The notes under the pieces are model-generated. The model saw only the letters and a list, made by a program, of their open reading frames with translations. It made no database searches and had not been told where the DNA came from. Shown here in pieces: positions 35,677-44,773 of a stretch of DNA of 64,000 bases. The stretch lies in contig NZ_JASE01000005.1 of the NCBI RefSeq assembly GCF_000622325.1, positions 2,294,001 to 2,358,000 on the forward strand, given 5' to 3'. The position numbers and the translations under genes were made by a program. Source of the stretch: Sulfitobacter geojensis (GTDB lineage Bacteria; Pseudomonadota; Alphaproteobacteria; Rhodobacterales; Rhodobacteraceae). Position 1 is the first letter of the stretch; each line of letters opens with the position of its first letter.

Positions 35677-36456
35677 ATGGACAAGTCACCACATAAGGCG
35701 CAGAATGTCGTTGCAATGACACATTACCAGCCGGACACCGGATATAGCGCAATTGCGCAGATCGAATCCTATTGGGAAGCCATACGCGGCACCCATCTTA
35801 TTCCCAAACGATCGGATATTGATCCGCGCGGGATCGAACAGGCCCTTGAAAACGCCTTTATCCTTGAACGGATCGCCCCCGGCATCGCCCGTCTGCGCAT
35901 TGCGGGGAGTCATCTGAACGACCTGATGGGGATGGAAGTACGCGGCATGCCGCTCACGTCATTTTTCACCCCCGCAGCACGCCCTACCGTTTCCGACCTG
36001 CTTGAAGTGGTTTTCCAGACACCGGCCATCAGCACCCTGCGCCTGACCTCGCCAGCGTCTGGCACGCGTCCGGCCTTGGAGGCGCGGATGATCTTGCTGC
36101 CTTTGAAAAGTGATCTGGGTGATGTCAGCCGCGTGCTTGGCGGATTTGTCAGCAAAGGCGAAATAGGACCAGCGCCGCGTCGCTTCGACATATTGACCAA
36201 AGAAGTGTTGCATATCGTGACCGGTCAACCGCCCATGCCTGCACCGGTACCGCCGCCCGCCCCTGCCGCGAAACCGGCCCAAGCGCATGCGGACCTGCGC
36301 AAACCCGCAGGGGTCGCGGAAGAGAAACGGCCCTTTATCGGCCAGCCAAAGGCGCGCAAGCCGGAAGCGAATAAACCAGATGCGCAAGGATCGGATAGGA
36401 AAAAATCGGGCAAACTCCGACCGCCTTATCTGCGGCTGGTCAAATCAGACGACTGA
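35677..36456 (+). CDS. PAS_5 family (PAS domain-containing) protein
   Basis: About 259 residues. The first ~165 match the PAS_5 family: IESYWEAIRGTHLIPKRSDIDP, ILERIAPGIARLRIAGSHL and the LGGFVSKGEIG ending. The remainder is Pro/Ala/Lys-rich and disordered (PAPVPPPAPAAKPAQ). PAS_5 proteins are sensors or regulators in alphaproteobacteria with unsettled roles. The ATG at 35677 follows CAAGG; one 17 codons upstream is possible. A near-CtrA box (TTAA-N7-TAAA, 35516-35530) lies in the divergent promoter region shared with yicC. Confidence 0.82.
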   Translation: MDKSPHKAQNVVAMTHYQPDTGYSAIAQIESYWEAIRGTHLIPKRSDIDPRGIEQALENAFILERIAPGIARLRIAGSHLNDLMGMEVRGMPLTSFFTPAARPTVSDLLEVVFQTPAISTLRLTSPASGTRPALEARMILLPLKSDLGDVSRVLGGFVSKGEIGPAPRRFDILTKEVLHIVTGQPPMPAPVPPPAPAAKPAQAHADLRKPAGVAEEKRPFIGQPKARKPEANKPDAQGSDRKKSGKLRPPYLRLVKSDD

Positions 36457-36489
36457 CAGTCGTTTGGCCGCCAGATAAAATAAAACGAA

Positions 36490-36524
36490 AAAAGCCGCCG
36501 AAGTCTCCTTCGGCGGCTTTTCTG
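36490..36524. terminator. Strong bidirectional Rho-independent terminator
   Basis: A 10-bp perfect GC-rich stem GCCGCCGAAG / CTTCGGCGGC (36494-36503 with 36508-36517) and a TCTC loop, flanked by AAAAAA and TTTT. It lies between the convergent PAS_5 and DAHP synthase genes and fits termination in both directions. Confidence 0.85.
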
Positions 36525-36542
36525 TTTAAAGTCAATATAGTG

Positions 36543-37913
36543 TTATCCGGCGGCTTGCGTGCGCTGCTGATTGCGACGCGCGCTCAGCTCCTCTGCGACG
36601 AGAAAGGCCAGTTCAAGGGATTGGCTGGCATTCAGACGCGGATCGCATGCAGTGTGATAGCGATCTGAAAGGTCCTCATCAGACACCGCACGTACACCAC
36701 CGGTACATTCGGTGACGTCCTGACCGGTCATCTCGAAATGCACACCACCGGGCACGGTGCCCTCAGCGGCATGCACGCCAAAGAACTCGCGCACTTCGCG
36801 CAGTACGGATTCAAAAGGCCGCGTCTTGTAGCCAGACGAGGATTTGATCGTATTGCCGTGCATGGCGTCGCAGGTCCAGACAACATTTGCGCCCTCTTCC
36901 TGAACCGTCTTGATCAGCCGTGGCAGGTGTTCACCCACTGACCCTGCCCCAAAGCGCGCAATCAGGGTCAAACGCCCCTCTTCGTTTTCCGGGTTCAGTT
37001 TGGCCATCAAAAGCTTCAGGTCTTCGGCGGTCATCGTCGGACCACATTTCAGGCCAATCGGGTTCATCACGCCGGATGCAAATTCAACATGCGCACCATC
37101 GGGCTGGCGTGTGCGGTCACCGATCCAGATCATGTGTCCCGATCCCGCCAGCCACTTGCCGGTCATGCTGTCCTGACGGCACAGCGCCTCTTCATACTCC
37201 AGCAGCAGCGATTCATGGCTGGTGTAGAATTCGACCGATTGCAATGTGTGTGCGGTGTCGGAATTGACGCCAGCGGCCGACATGAAATCAAGCGTGTCAG
37301 AAATGCGGTTGGCAATTTCACGGTACTTTGCGGCCTTTTCGCCGTCGGTGAAGCCCAAGGTCCAGCCGTGCACCTGATGCACATCCGCATACCCGCCTGT
37401 TGAAAACGCCCGCAGCAAGTTCAGCGTTGCCGCCGCTTGCGTGTAGGCGCGCAGCATTTTGTCGGGGTTCGGGATGCGCGCATCGGCGGTGAAATCCAGA
37501 TCGTTAATGATGTCACCGCGGTAGCTGGGCAGCTCAACACCATCCACCGTTTCGGTATTGGCCGAACGGGGTTTCGCGAATTGGCCGGCCATCCGGCCCA
37601 GTTTGATCACCGGCACTTTCGCGCCGTGGGTCAAAACGATCGCCATCTGCAACATCACTTTGAAGGTGTCGCGAATCGCATCCGAGCTGAACTGCTCGAA
37701 GCTTTCGGCACAATCGCCGCCCTGCAACAAAAATGCCTCGCCGCGCCCTGCCGCGCCCAGATGACGCTTGAGGCGGTTCGCTTCGCCGCCAAAAACCAAA
37801 AGTGGATAACGTGCAAGCTGTGCCTCAACGGCTTTCAGGGCCGCTTGATCAGGATAGTCAGGCATCTGGATTCGCGGTTTAGTGCGCCAGCTTGATTTGC
37901 TCCACGTGGTCAT
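36543..37913 (-). CDS. Class II 3-deoxy-7-phosphoheptulonate synthase (DAHP synthase)
   Basis: A 456-residue type II (plant/Mycobacterium-like) DAHP synthase. It condenses phosphoenolpyruvate and erythrose 4-phosphate in the first step of aromatic amino acid synthesis. Conserved blocks are [64 protein letters not shown] and [11 protein letters not shown], which include the metal ligands Cys, His, Glu and Asp. The ATG at 37913 is chosen over 37919 because GGAGA is then 8 nt away. A 19-bp palindrome lies just upstream. Confidence 0.95.
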   Translation of the reverse strand: MTTWSKSSWRTKPRIQMPDYPDQAALKAVEAQLARYPLLVFGGEANRLKRHLGAAGRGEAFLLQGGDCAESFEQFSSDAIRDTFKVMLQMAIVLTHGAKVPVIKLGRMAGQFAKPRSANTETVDGVELPSYRGDIINDLDFTADARIPNPDKMLRAYTQAAATLNLLRAFSTGGYADVHQVHGWTLGFTDGEKAAKYREIANRISDTLDFMSAAGVNSDTAHTLQSVEFYTSHESLLLEYEEALCRQDSMTGKWLAGSGHMIWIGDRTRQPDGAHVEFASGVMNPIGLKCGPTMTAEDLKLLMAKLNPENEEGRLTLIARFGAGSVGEHLPRLIKTVQEEGANVVWTCDAMHGNTIKSSSGYKTRPFESVLREVREFFGVHAAEGTVPGGVHFEMTGQDVTECTGGVRAVSDEDLSDRYHTACDPRLNASQSLELAFLVAEELSARRNQQRTQAAG

Positions 37914-37931
37914 GGTCATTTCTCCGGTCAA

Positions 37932-37950
37932 AGCGCTGACTGTCAGCGCT
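37932..37950. promoter_or_regulatory. 19-bp perfect palindrome upstream of DAHP synthase, candidate operator
   Basis: AGCGCTGACTGTCAGCGCT (9-bp arms around one central base) lies 19-37 bp upstream of the start codon. On the minus strand a TATAGA -10 hexamer (37963-37968) with a 4/6 -35 match TGGTCA at 17 bp would place the palindrome about +7 to +25. That is a usual repressor position. As RNA it could also fold into a hairpin before the ribosome site. Confidence 0.55.
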
Positions 37951-38105
37951 ATCAAGGTCCTTTCTATACAAAAGCCTGCCCGCAGTGACCAGAACCCATT
38001 TGCGACCACTTGACGCCGCCCTTGGAGCATGAGCAGGGTTCGGGTCAGGTTTCTTTGCAATTCTGGCTTGGGGCCCTGTTGACACCTCCATCAAAGGACG
38101 CTGCG

Positions 38106-39110
38106 ATGTCCGCTTTGCGCTCTGCCACCCGTGTTCCGGTCGACACCGACAAGCCCCGCCGCTTTGTCTTTGTTTTGTTGGACCAATTCAGCCTGTTGTG
38201 TTTTGCCACAGCCATCGACAGTTTGCGCATCGCGAACCGGATGGCCGGAAAAACGGTCTACAGCTGGACCACCATGGGCGAAGGCGGCGAAACGGTGGCA
38301 TGTTCAGCTGGATCAGTGTTCCAGCTGGATGAAGATCTGGGCGAACTGTCGCGTGACGATTCGATTATGGTCTGCGGCGGCATGGATGTGCAGGATGCCA
38401 CCAGCAAAAGGGTATTGGGCTGGCTGCGTCGCGAAGCCCGCAAAGGGCTGGTGGTTGGCGGACTGTGCACAGCGGCCTACACGCTGGCGAAGGCCGGTTT
38501 GCTGGACGGCAAACGCGCGACCATCCATTGGGAAAATCAGGACAGCTTTGCCGAGGAGTTTCTTGAGGTCGACCTGACCAAGTCTGTTTTTGTCGTTGAT
38601 GGCAACCGCATGACCACTGCCGGCGGGACATCGTCAATCGACCTGATGCTGAAACTGATCGCCGATGATCAGGGCGAGGAACTGGCCAATTCTGTGGCGG
38701 ACCAGCTGATCTATTCCTCCATCCGCACCGATCAGGACACACAACGCCTGTCCGTGCCGACCCGCATCGGGGTACGCCACCCGAAGTTGAGCCAGGTCAT
38801 CCAGATGATGGAAAACAACATCGAAGAGCCGATAAGCCCTTCGTTGCTGGCTAAGGAGGTCGGCATGTCGACCCGCCAGTTGGAGCGGCTGTTTCGCCGG
38901 TACCTGAACCGCTCGCCCAAACGCTATTACATGGAATTGCGCCTGCAAAAGGCCCGCAACCTGTTAATGCAAACGGATATGTCAGTGATCAACGTCGCAC
39001 TCGCCTGCGGTTTTGCGTCGCCGTCCCATTTCTCCAAATGTTACCGCGCGCATTACGAAACCACGCCGTACCGCGAACGCGGCAGTCACGCCGCGCGGCT
39101 GTCAATCTAG
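38106..39110 (+). CDS. GlxA family transcriptional regulator (DJ-1/PfpI-like + AraC HTH)
   Basis: A 334-residue regulator. The N-terminal ~180 residues form a class I glutamine amidotransferase-like (DJ-1/PfpI) domain (FVFVLLDQFSLLCFATAID, VVGGLCTAAYTLAKAGLLD), which binds ligand rather than catalysing. The C-terminus is an AraC-type double HTH (LLAKEVGMSTRQLERLFRR, VALACGFASPSHFSKCYR). The ATG at 38106 follows AAAGGAC. Relatives control catabolism of quaternary amines such as carnitine or glycine betaine. Its target here is unknown: neighbours are DAHP synthase (divergent) and the broken dehydrogenase. Confidence 0.9.
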   Translation: MSALRSATRVPVDTDKPRRFVFVLLDQFSLLCFATAIDSLRIANRMAGKTVYSWTTMGEGGETVACSAGSVFQLDEDLGELSRDDSIMVCGGMDVQDATSKRVLGWLRREARKGLVVGGLCTAAYTLAKAGLLDGKRATIHWENQDSFAEEFLEVDLTKSVFVVDGNRMTTAGGTSSIDLMLKLIADDQGEELANSVADQLIYSSIRTDQDTQRLSVPTRIGVRHPKLSQVIQMMENNIEEPISPSLLAKEVGMSTRQLERLFRRYLNRSPKRYYMELRLQKARNLLMQTDMSVINVALACGFASPSHFSKCYRAHYETTPYRERGSHAARLSI

Positions 39111-39135
39111 GCGCTCGGTTCAGACAAAGGCGACA

Positions 39136-40230
39136 TCACTTCGTGATCCGGTAAACCGCCCCGTCGGTCACCGAGATGAACCAGATCGACCCGTCGGGCG
39201 CTTCGACAACATCGCGCACGCGGCCGGTTTGCGCTGTTTTGATCTGCTCCACCTCGCGCAAAGGCGTTCCTGACAGACGGCTGATGTAGTCGAACTTGAG
39301 CGACCCCACGAACATATCGCCCTTCTAATCTGCAAACATCTTGCCCGAATGGATCAGCAAACCCGAGGGCGCGATGGACGGGTCCCAATAATAGGCGGGC
39401 TGTTGCATGCCGTCCTTGGCGGTGCCTTCGCCAATCTTGCCACCCGAATAATGTCGCCCGTAAGAAATCACCGGCCATCCGAAATTCGCACCGCGCTTTA
39501 CGGCGTTCACTTCGTCACCGCCGCGCGCGCCATGTTCCGAAACCCACAGATTGCCCGCCAAATCCAACGCAGCGCCCTGCGGATTGCGGTGCCCGAAGGA
39601 CCATATTTCCGGCAGGCCGCCCCCCTGCACAAAGGGATTGTCGCGCGGAATGCTGCCATCGCGCCCGACACGGACCACCGAACCGTTGTGGCGGGTCACA
39701 TCCTGCGCCGCAGGTCGGTCGCCCCGATCGCCGATGGTCATAAACAAGGTGCCGTCGGTGCCCTCAACCACGCGGCTGCCGAAATGGCGCCCGCCGCTGC
39801 TGCCGGTTTTCATTTCGAAAATGGGGGTAACGTCACGCAACCTTGTCGCCCCTTCGCGGTAGATTGCCGTGCTGAGTGCTGTGCCGCTGCCGCCACCGGA
39901 CTGGCGTTTGGCGTAGGTCAGGAACAACATCCGACTGCGGGCAAAGTCGCGCGCAAGTGTGATGTCCAGCAGACCGCCCTGCCCGCGATTCGCGACCTTT
40001 GGCACGCCGCCGATACGGCTGTTTTGACCGTCACGACTGAGGATCAGATCGCCGCCGCGCTGGGTGATCAATGCCCCCCCTTCCGGCAGGGGCGCAACCG
40101 CCCAAGGCGTGTCCAAATCCGTGGCGACGGTCGTGATCCGCCAGCCTTCCTGCGCGAATGCAGGCAAGGATATCATAATCAAAACACCGGCCACACGCAG
40201 AACATTCGTGGCGTTTTTTAGTAACCGCAT
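39136..40230 (-). pseudogene. PQQ-dependent sugar (aldose/sorbosone) dehydrogenase-like gene interrupted by an in-frame TAG
   Basis: The frame opens at an ATG (40230, AGGAG upstream) with a Sec signal (MRLLKNATNVLRVAGVLIMI) and the six-blade beta-propeller of soluble glucose/sorbosone dehydrogenases: TPWAVAPLPEGGALITQR, GDRPAAQDVTRHNGSVVR and YYWDPSIAPSGLLIHSG. At 39325-39327 the codon is TAG, and the same frame continues without any gap (KGDMFVGSLKFDYISRL ...) for 62 residues to TGA at 39136. Homologs usually have Trp or Arg there, so this looks like one TGG-to-TAG change. The truncated product would lack the last blade. Sequencing error is the alternative. Confidence 0.8.
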
Positions 40231-40411
40231 TGTTTTTCTCCTGTTGTGGCCAGCTCTTTCGGGAAATCTAACCTTTTCTGGTGAAATGACCACTTCTGCA
40301 TTTGACAACCAGATGACACGGCCCTGGCGCACAGCAAAAACACCTTTTCTTTTCAACGGCCCCCGCTTAACCTCTGGCGCGAACATCATGTTCCAACAAG
40401 GGAGTTACCAC

Positions 40412-41602
40412 ATGAAAAAGATGCTTATGGCCACAACGGCTGCGGCACTGGTTGCAACGGGCGCGATGGCAGACGGCCACGCCAAAGAAGTGAAGCTCGG
40501 CGTTCTGTTCGGCTTTACCGGCCCTATTGAATCACTGACCGGCCCGATGTCTGCGGGTGCGGAAATGGCAATGAAAGAAGTCACTGACAGCGGCATGTTT
40601 ATGGACGGGGCCAAGGTCACCTCTGTACGCGCGGATTCCGGCTGTATCGACAACGGTATGGCAGTCGCTTCTGCTGAACGTCTGATCGCGGACGGCATTA
40701 GCGGCCTGGTCGGCGCGGATTGTTCCGGCGTTACTGGCGCGGTTCTGCAAAACGTTGCCATTCCAAACGGCATGGTCATGATCTCGCCTTCCGCGACATC
40801 CCCCGGCCTGACCACCATGGAAGACAACGGTCTGTTCTTCCGCACATCCCCGTCCGACGCCCGCGAAGGCGAAGTCATGGCGGAGATCCTGCAAGAGCGT
40901 GGCGTGAAATCCATCGCCCTGACCTATACCAACAACGACTACGGCAAGGGTCTGGCGGACGCGATTGAAACATCGTTCAAAGCAGTCGGCGGCGAAGTCA
41001 CAATCGTAGCGGCACACGAAGACGGCAAAGCGGACTACTCCGCTGAAGTTGGCGCGCTGGCATCTGCCGGTGGTGATCTGCTGGTTGTTGCGGGCTACCT
41101 TGACCAAGGTGGTGCGGGCATCATCAAATCCGCGCTGGACGCCGGCGCTTGGGAGCAGTTCGGTCTGCCCGGCGGTATGATCGGTGAAAACCTGCCAAAG
41201 ACAATCGGTCCTGACCTGAACGGGTCTTACGGTCAGATCGCGGGTTCACAAGGCGACGGCATCGACAATCTGGTCAAGATGGTGGATGGCGCATTTGACG
41301 CAACTTCGCCTTACACACCGGAAGCATATGACGCAGCGGCCCTGTTGTTGCTGGCGATGCAGGCGGCAGAGTCGACCGATCCGGCGGCCTATAAGGACGA
41401 GATCCTGAACGTGGCCAACGCACCGGGCGAAAAGATCTATCCTGGTGATCTGGGCAAAGCGCTTGAGTTGATCAAAGCCGGCACAGAAATCGACTATGTC
41501 GGTGCATCGGCGGTCGAGCTGATCGGACCGGGTGAATCTGCGGGCACCTACCGCATGATCGAAGTCAAAGATGGCAAAAACGAAACCATTGGCATGAAAT
41601 AA
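40412..41602 (+). CDS. Branched-chain amino acid-type ABC substrate-binding protein
   Basis: A 396-residue periplasmic binding protein (Peripla_BP_6/LivK type). The ATG at 40412 follows AGGGAG and opens a Sec signal (MKKMLMATTAAALVATGAMA). KLGVLFGFTGPIESLTGPM, GADCSGVTGAVL and MISPSATSPGLT are the ligand-binding loops. A hairpin after the gene separates it from the livG-type gene and would allow higher expression of the binding protein. The ligand may be a branched-chain amino acid, another amino acid or an amide. Confidence 0.94.
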   Translation: MKKMLMATTAAALVATGAMADGHAKEVKLGVLFGFTGPIESLTGPMSAGAEMAMKEVTDSGMFMDGAKVTSVRADSGCIDNGMAVASAERLIADGISGLVGADCSGVTGAVLQNVAIPNGMVMISPSATSPGLTTMEDNGLFFRTSPSDAREGEVMAEILQERGVKSIALTYTNNDYGKGLADAIETSFKAVGGEVTIVAAHEDGKADYSAEVGALASAGGDLLVVAGYLDQGGAGIIKSALDAGAWEQFGLPGGMIGENLPKTIGPDLNGSYGQIAGSQGDGIDNLVKMVDGAFDATSPYTPEAYDAAALLLLAMQAAESTDPAAYKDEILNVANAPGEKIYPGDLGKALELIKAGTEIDYVGASAVELIGPGESAGTYRMIEVKDGKNETIGMK

Positions 41603-41620
41603 GCCAATTGGAACAACCGG

Positions 41621-41650
41621 ATACAGCCTGCCCTCGGGTGGGCTGTATTT
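41621..41650 (+). terminator. Intercistronic hairpin between binding protein and livG
   Basis: ATACAGCC (41621-41628) pairs with GGCTGTAT (41641-41648), with an inner CCC/GGG pair, followed by TTGCATATAATAG. It probably lets part of the transcripts stop, so that the binding protein is made in excess of the membrane components. Confidence 0.55.
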
Positions 41651-41709
41651 GCATATAATAGATCGAAAAAGATCAGGCGCCCAACGCGGCGCGAACGGGG
41701 AAGTTATAC

Positions 41710-42513
41710 ATGGTGCACTCGGATGAGCACATGATCGTCGTTGACGATCTGCACAAGCATTTCGGCGGATTTCATGCGGTAGACGGGGCAAGCCTGTCGA
41801 TTGACCGCGGGTCCATCACCGGATTGATCGGGCCGAACGGCGCGGGAAAGACCACACTTTTCAATGTGATCGCAGGCGTTCTTCAACCGACCAGCGGCAA
41901 GGTTTACATGGACGGCGAGGACATTTCAGGTCTGCCGCCCCATACGCTGTTTCACAAGGGGCTGTTGCGCACCTTCCAGATCGCCCATGAATTCCATTCG
42001 ATGTCATGCCGCGAGAACCTGATGATGGTGCCCGGTGGCCAGTCTGGCGAAACCCTGTGGAACACGTGGTTCGGACGCAAGCGCATCGCAGACGAGGAAC
42101 GCGCGCTCAGGGCGAAGGCCGACGAAGTGCTGGAGTTCCTGACCATCGAACATCTGACCGACCAGAAGGCGGGACAAATCTCGGGCGGGCAGAAAAAGCT
42201 GCTTGAGCTGGGGCGGACTATGATGGTGGACGCCAAGATCGTGTTTCTGGACGAGGTCGGTGCCGGTGTGAACCGTACCCTGCTGAACACCATTGGCGAT
42301 GCGATCATCCGCCTGAACCAGGAGCGCGGCTATACCTTTGTTGTGATCGAACACGACATGGATTTCATCGGACGTCTTTGTGATCCGGTGATCTGCATGG
42401 CCGAAGGGCATGTACTGGCCCAAGGCACGCTGGACGAGATCAAAGCGAATGAACAGGTCATCGAAGCCTATTTGGGCACCGGCCTGAAAAACAAGGACAA
42501 GGTGGGCGCATGA
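41710..42513 (+). CDS. Branched-chain amino acid-type ABC transporter ATP-binding protein (LivG-like)
   Basis: A 267-residue ABC ATPase with Walker A GPNGAGKTT, the LivG-type RTFQIAHEFHSMSCRENLMM, signature ISGGQKKLLELGRTMM, Walker B IVFLDEVGAGVN and H-loop VIEHDMDFIGRLC. Note DE-V-GAGVN in place of the more usual DEPxAGxN after Walker B. It forms the ATPase pair with the next gene. GGGGAAG precedes the ATG. Confidence 0.94.
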   Translation: MVHSDEHMIVVDDLHKHFGGFHAVDGASLSIDRGSITGLIGPNGAGKTTLFNVIAGVLQPTSGKVYMDGEDISGLPPHTLFHKGLLRTFQIAHEFHSMSCRENLMMVPGGQSGETLWNTWFGRKRIADEERALRAKADEVLEFLTIEHLTDQKAGQISGGQKKLLELGRTMMVDAKIVFLDEVGAGVNRTLLNTIGDAIIRLNQERGYTFVVIEHDMDFIGRLCDPVICMAEGHVLAQGTLDEIKANEQVIEAYLGTGLKNKDKVGA

Positions 42514-42562
42514 CCCCGCAAATGTCATTTCCTCACGACCCTCAAGAAAAGAGACGCGTAGC

Positions 42563-43381
42563 ATGAGCGATCCATATGGCGACCGCGGCAATAAAGATCT
42601 GTCGATCGGCAACCCCAAGGGCATGGGCTCTGAAATTCCACAACGCGGCGGCACCAGTTTCGCGGCACCCGGCGGGCCCTTCCTGATTGGTGACGGTATG
42701 ACGGCCGGATATGGTCAGGGACCGGACATCTTGCATGACTGCACCATTGCCGTCGACAAGGGCGAGATTGCCGTGATTGTCGGCCCCAACGGGGCGGGCA
42801 AATCAACGGGGATGAAAGCGGTGTTCGGCATGCTGGACATGCGCAAAGGCCATGTGCGGCTGGACGGCGAAGACATCACCGACCTGTCCCCGCAAGACCG
42901 CGTGGCCAAAGGCATGGGGTTCGTGCCGCAAACGTCAAACATCTTTACCTCGATGACAGTCGAAGAGAATCTGGAGATGGGCGCGTTTATTCGCACAGAT
43001 GATTTCAGCGATACCATGGCGCAGGTCTATGACCTGTTTCCGATCCTCAAGGACAAACGGTCCCAGCCTGCCGGTGAGCTTTCGGGCGGTCAGCGCCAGC
43101 AGGTTGCCGTGGGCCGTGCCTTGATGACGCAACCCAAGGTTCTGATGCTTGACGAACCGACAGCGGGGGTTTCGCCGATTGTGATGGACGAATTGTTCGA
43201 CCGGATCATCGAAGTGGCGCGCACCGGTATTCCCATTCTGATGGTGGAACAAAACGCCCGCCAAGCGCTTGAAATCGCGGACAAGGGTTATGTTCTGGTG
43301 CAGGGCGCAAATGCGTACACAGGCACCGGCAAGGAATTGCTGGCCGATCCCGATGTGCGCAAATCGTTTCTGGGGGGCTGA
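42563..43381 (+). CDS. Branched-chain amino acid-type ABC transporter ATP-binding protein (LivF-like)
   Basis: A 272-residue ABC ATPase with an unusual ~40-residue N-terminal extension before the core (GMTAGYGQGPDILHDCTI). Walker A GPNGAGKST, FVPQTSNIFTSMTVEENLEM, signature LSGGQRQQVAVGRAL, Walker B VLMLDEPTAGVSP and MVEQNARQAL are typical of LivF. It ends 1 bp before the small secreted-protein gene. Confidence 0.94.
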   Translation: MSDPYGDRGNKDLSIGNPKGMGSEIPQRGGTSFAAPGGPFLIGDGMTAGYGQGPDILHDCTIAVDKGEIAVIVGPNGAGKSTGMKAVFGMLDMRKGHVRLDGEDITDLSPQDRVAKGMGFVPQTSNIFTSMTVEENLEMGAFIRTDDFSDTMAQVYDLFPILKDKRSQPAGELSGGQRQQVAVGRALMTQPKVLMLDEPTAGVSPIVMDELFDRIIEVARTGIPILMVEQNARQALEIADKGYVLVQGANAYTGTGKELLADPDVRKSFLGG

Positions 43382-43382
43382 T

Positions 43383-43763
43383 ATGCGGTTATTGCTTTGT
43401 TCAAGCTTGCTGGCCGGTTTCGCCTTTTCGGCTCAGGCGCAAGAGGCCGGCTTTGGCATCCTGTGCAACTTTTCAAAGATGGTGAAAGACACGGGCACCG
43501 GCGTCACCGCATCGGACCCGCAATCATCGGTGGCGCTGGCGACAAAATCCGCGCCTGAAAAGCTTATGACGGCGAAAGCGTCGGGCACTGTCGAGCTGAC
43601 CGGCGATGACGGCACCCGCTATTTTCTCACCCGGCTGAACGGGGATCTCAAGGCACAACTTGTCGCCGTGTTCCCTGACGGACGGGCCGTTCAAACACAA
43701 ATTTTCGATGAAAATCCTCTGGGTGTCATATCCCAAGTAGGGTCATGCGAGGTGACGGAATAA
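43383..43763 (+). CDS. Small secreted protein embedded in the liv-type operon
   Basis: A 126-residue protein with a clear Sec signal (MRLLLCSSLLAGFAFSAQA, cleavage before QEAG). The mature part has a conserved-looking Cys in ILCNFSK and a second in VGSCEVTE that could pair as a disulfide. No family is recognised. It lies between the LivF-like stop (1 nt away) and the LivH-like start (TAATG, 1-bp overlap), so it is part of the transport operon. An accessory or ligand-related periplasmic role is likely. Confidence 0.82.
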   Translation: MRLLLCSSLLAGFAFSAQAQEAGFGILCNFSKMVKDTGTGVTASDPQSSVALATKSAPEKLMTAKASGTVELTGDDGTRYFLTRLNGDLKAQLVAVFPDGRAVQTQIFDENPLGVISQVGSCEVTE

Positions 43764-44773
43764 TGGATTTTCTAAACGCAATCATTGCCTTGGCCAACTA
43801 TGTGTTGATCCCGGGCATCGCTTACGGATCGCAACTGGCGCTTGGCGCCTTGGGGGTGACACTGGTTTACGGCATCCTGCGGTTTTCCAACTTTGCCCAT
43901 GGTGACACTATGGCGATGGGCGCGATGGCGACCGTTTTGATGACCTGGCTGTTCCAGTCATGGGGCATTTCGCTGGGGCCGCTTCCCACCGCCTTGCTCG
44001 CCCTGCCCTTCGGCATCCTGTTTGCCATCGGTTTGTTGCTGTTCACCGACCGTGCAGTTTACAAATTCTATCGTGTGAAAAAGGCCAAACCGGTCATTCT
44101 GGTGATCGTATCGTTGGGCATTACCTTTATTTACAACGGGGTAACGCGCTTTATCATCGGTGCCGATGACCAGAGTTTCTTTGACGGGGAACGCTTTATC
44201 ATCTCGGCGCGCGAGTTCAAAAAAGCCACCGGTCTGGCCGAAGGGCTGTCGTTCAAAACCACCCAAGGCATCACTATTGTCACGGCGATTATCGTGGTGA
44301 TTGCGCTGTTCTGGTTCCTGAACAAGACGCGCGCGGGCAAATCCATGCGCGCCTATTCCGACAACGAAGATCTGGCGTTGCTGTCGGGCATCAACCCCGA
44401 ACGCGTGGTGATGATCACATGGATCATCGTGGCATCCTTGGCGACCATCGCCGGCGTGCTTTATGGTTTGGACAAGTCTTTCAAACCCTTCACCTATTTC
44501 CAGCTGCTCCTGCCGATTTTCGCCAGCGCCATTGTCGGCGGTCTGGGCAATCCGCTGGGGGCAATTGCCGGTGGCTTTGTCATCGCCTTTTCCGAAGTGA
44601 CAATCACCTATGCGTGGAAAAAAGTGCTGGTCTATATGATGCCCGAAAGCCTTGAGCCAAGCGGCCTCGTCCAACTTCTCAGCACGGATTACAAGTTCGC
44701 CGTCAGCTTTGTGATCCTTCTCATTGTGTTGCTGTTCAAGCCTACGGGCCTATTCAAGGGGCAATCGGTATGA
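43763..44773 (+). CDS. Branched-chain amino acid-type ABC transporter permease (LivH-like)
   Basis: A 336-residue permease of the LivH type with about eight helices. YGSQLALGALGVTLVYGIL RFSNFAHGD is the family start; LSGINPERVVMITWIIVAS and GGLGNPLGAIAGGFVI are the ATPase-contact and C-terminal blocks. Its ATG overlaps the small gene's stop by 1 bp, and its end overlaps the LivM-like gene by 4 bp. Confidence 0.93.
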   Translation: MDFLNAIIALANYVLIPGIAYGSQLALGALGVTLVYGILRFSNFAHGDTMAMGAMATVLMTWLFQSWGISLGPLPTALLALPFGILFAIGLLLFTDRAVYKFYRVKKAKPVILVIVSLGITFIYNGVTRFIIGADDQSFFDGERFIISAREFKKATGLAEGLSFKTTQGITIVTAIIVVIALFWFLNKTRAGKSMRAYSDNEDLALLSGINPERVVMITWIIVASLATIAGVLYGLDKSFKPFTYFQLLLPIFASAIVGGLGNPLGAIAGGFVIAFSEVTITYAWKKVLVYMMPESLEPSGLVQLLSTDYKFAVSFVILLIVLLFKPTGLFKGQSV

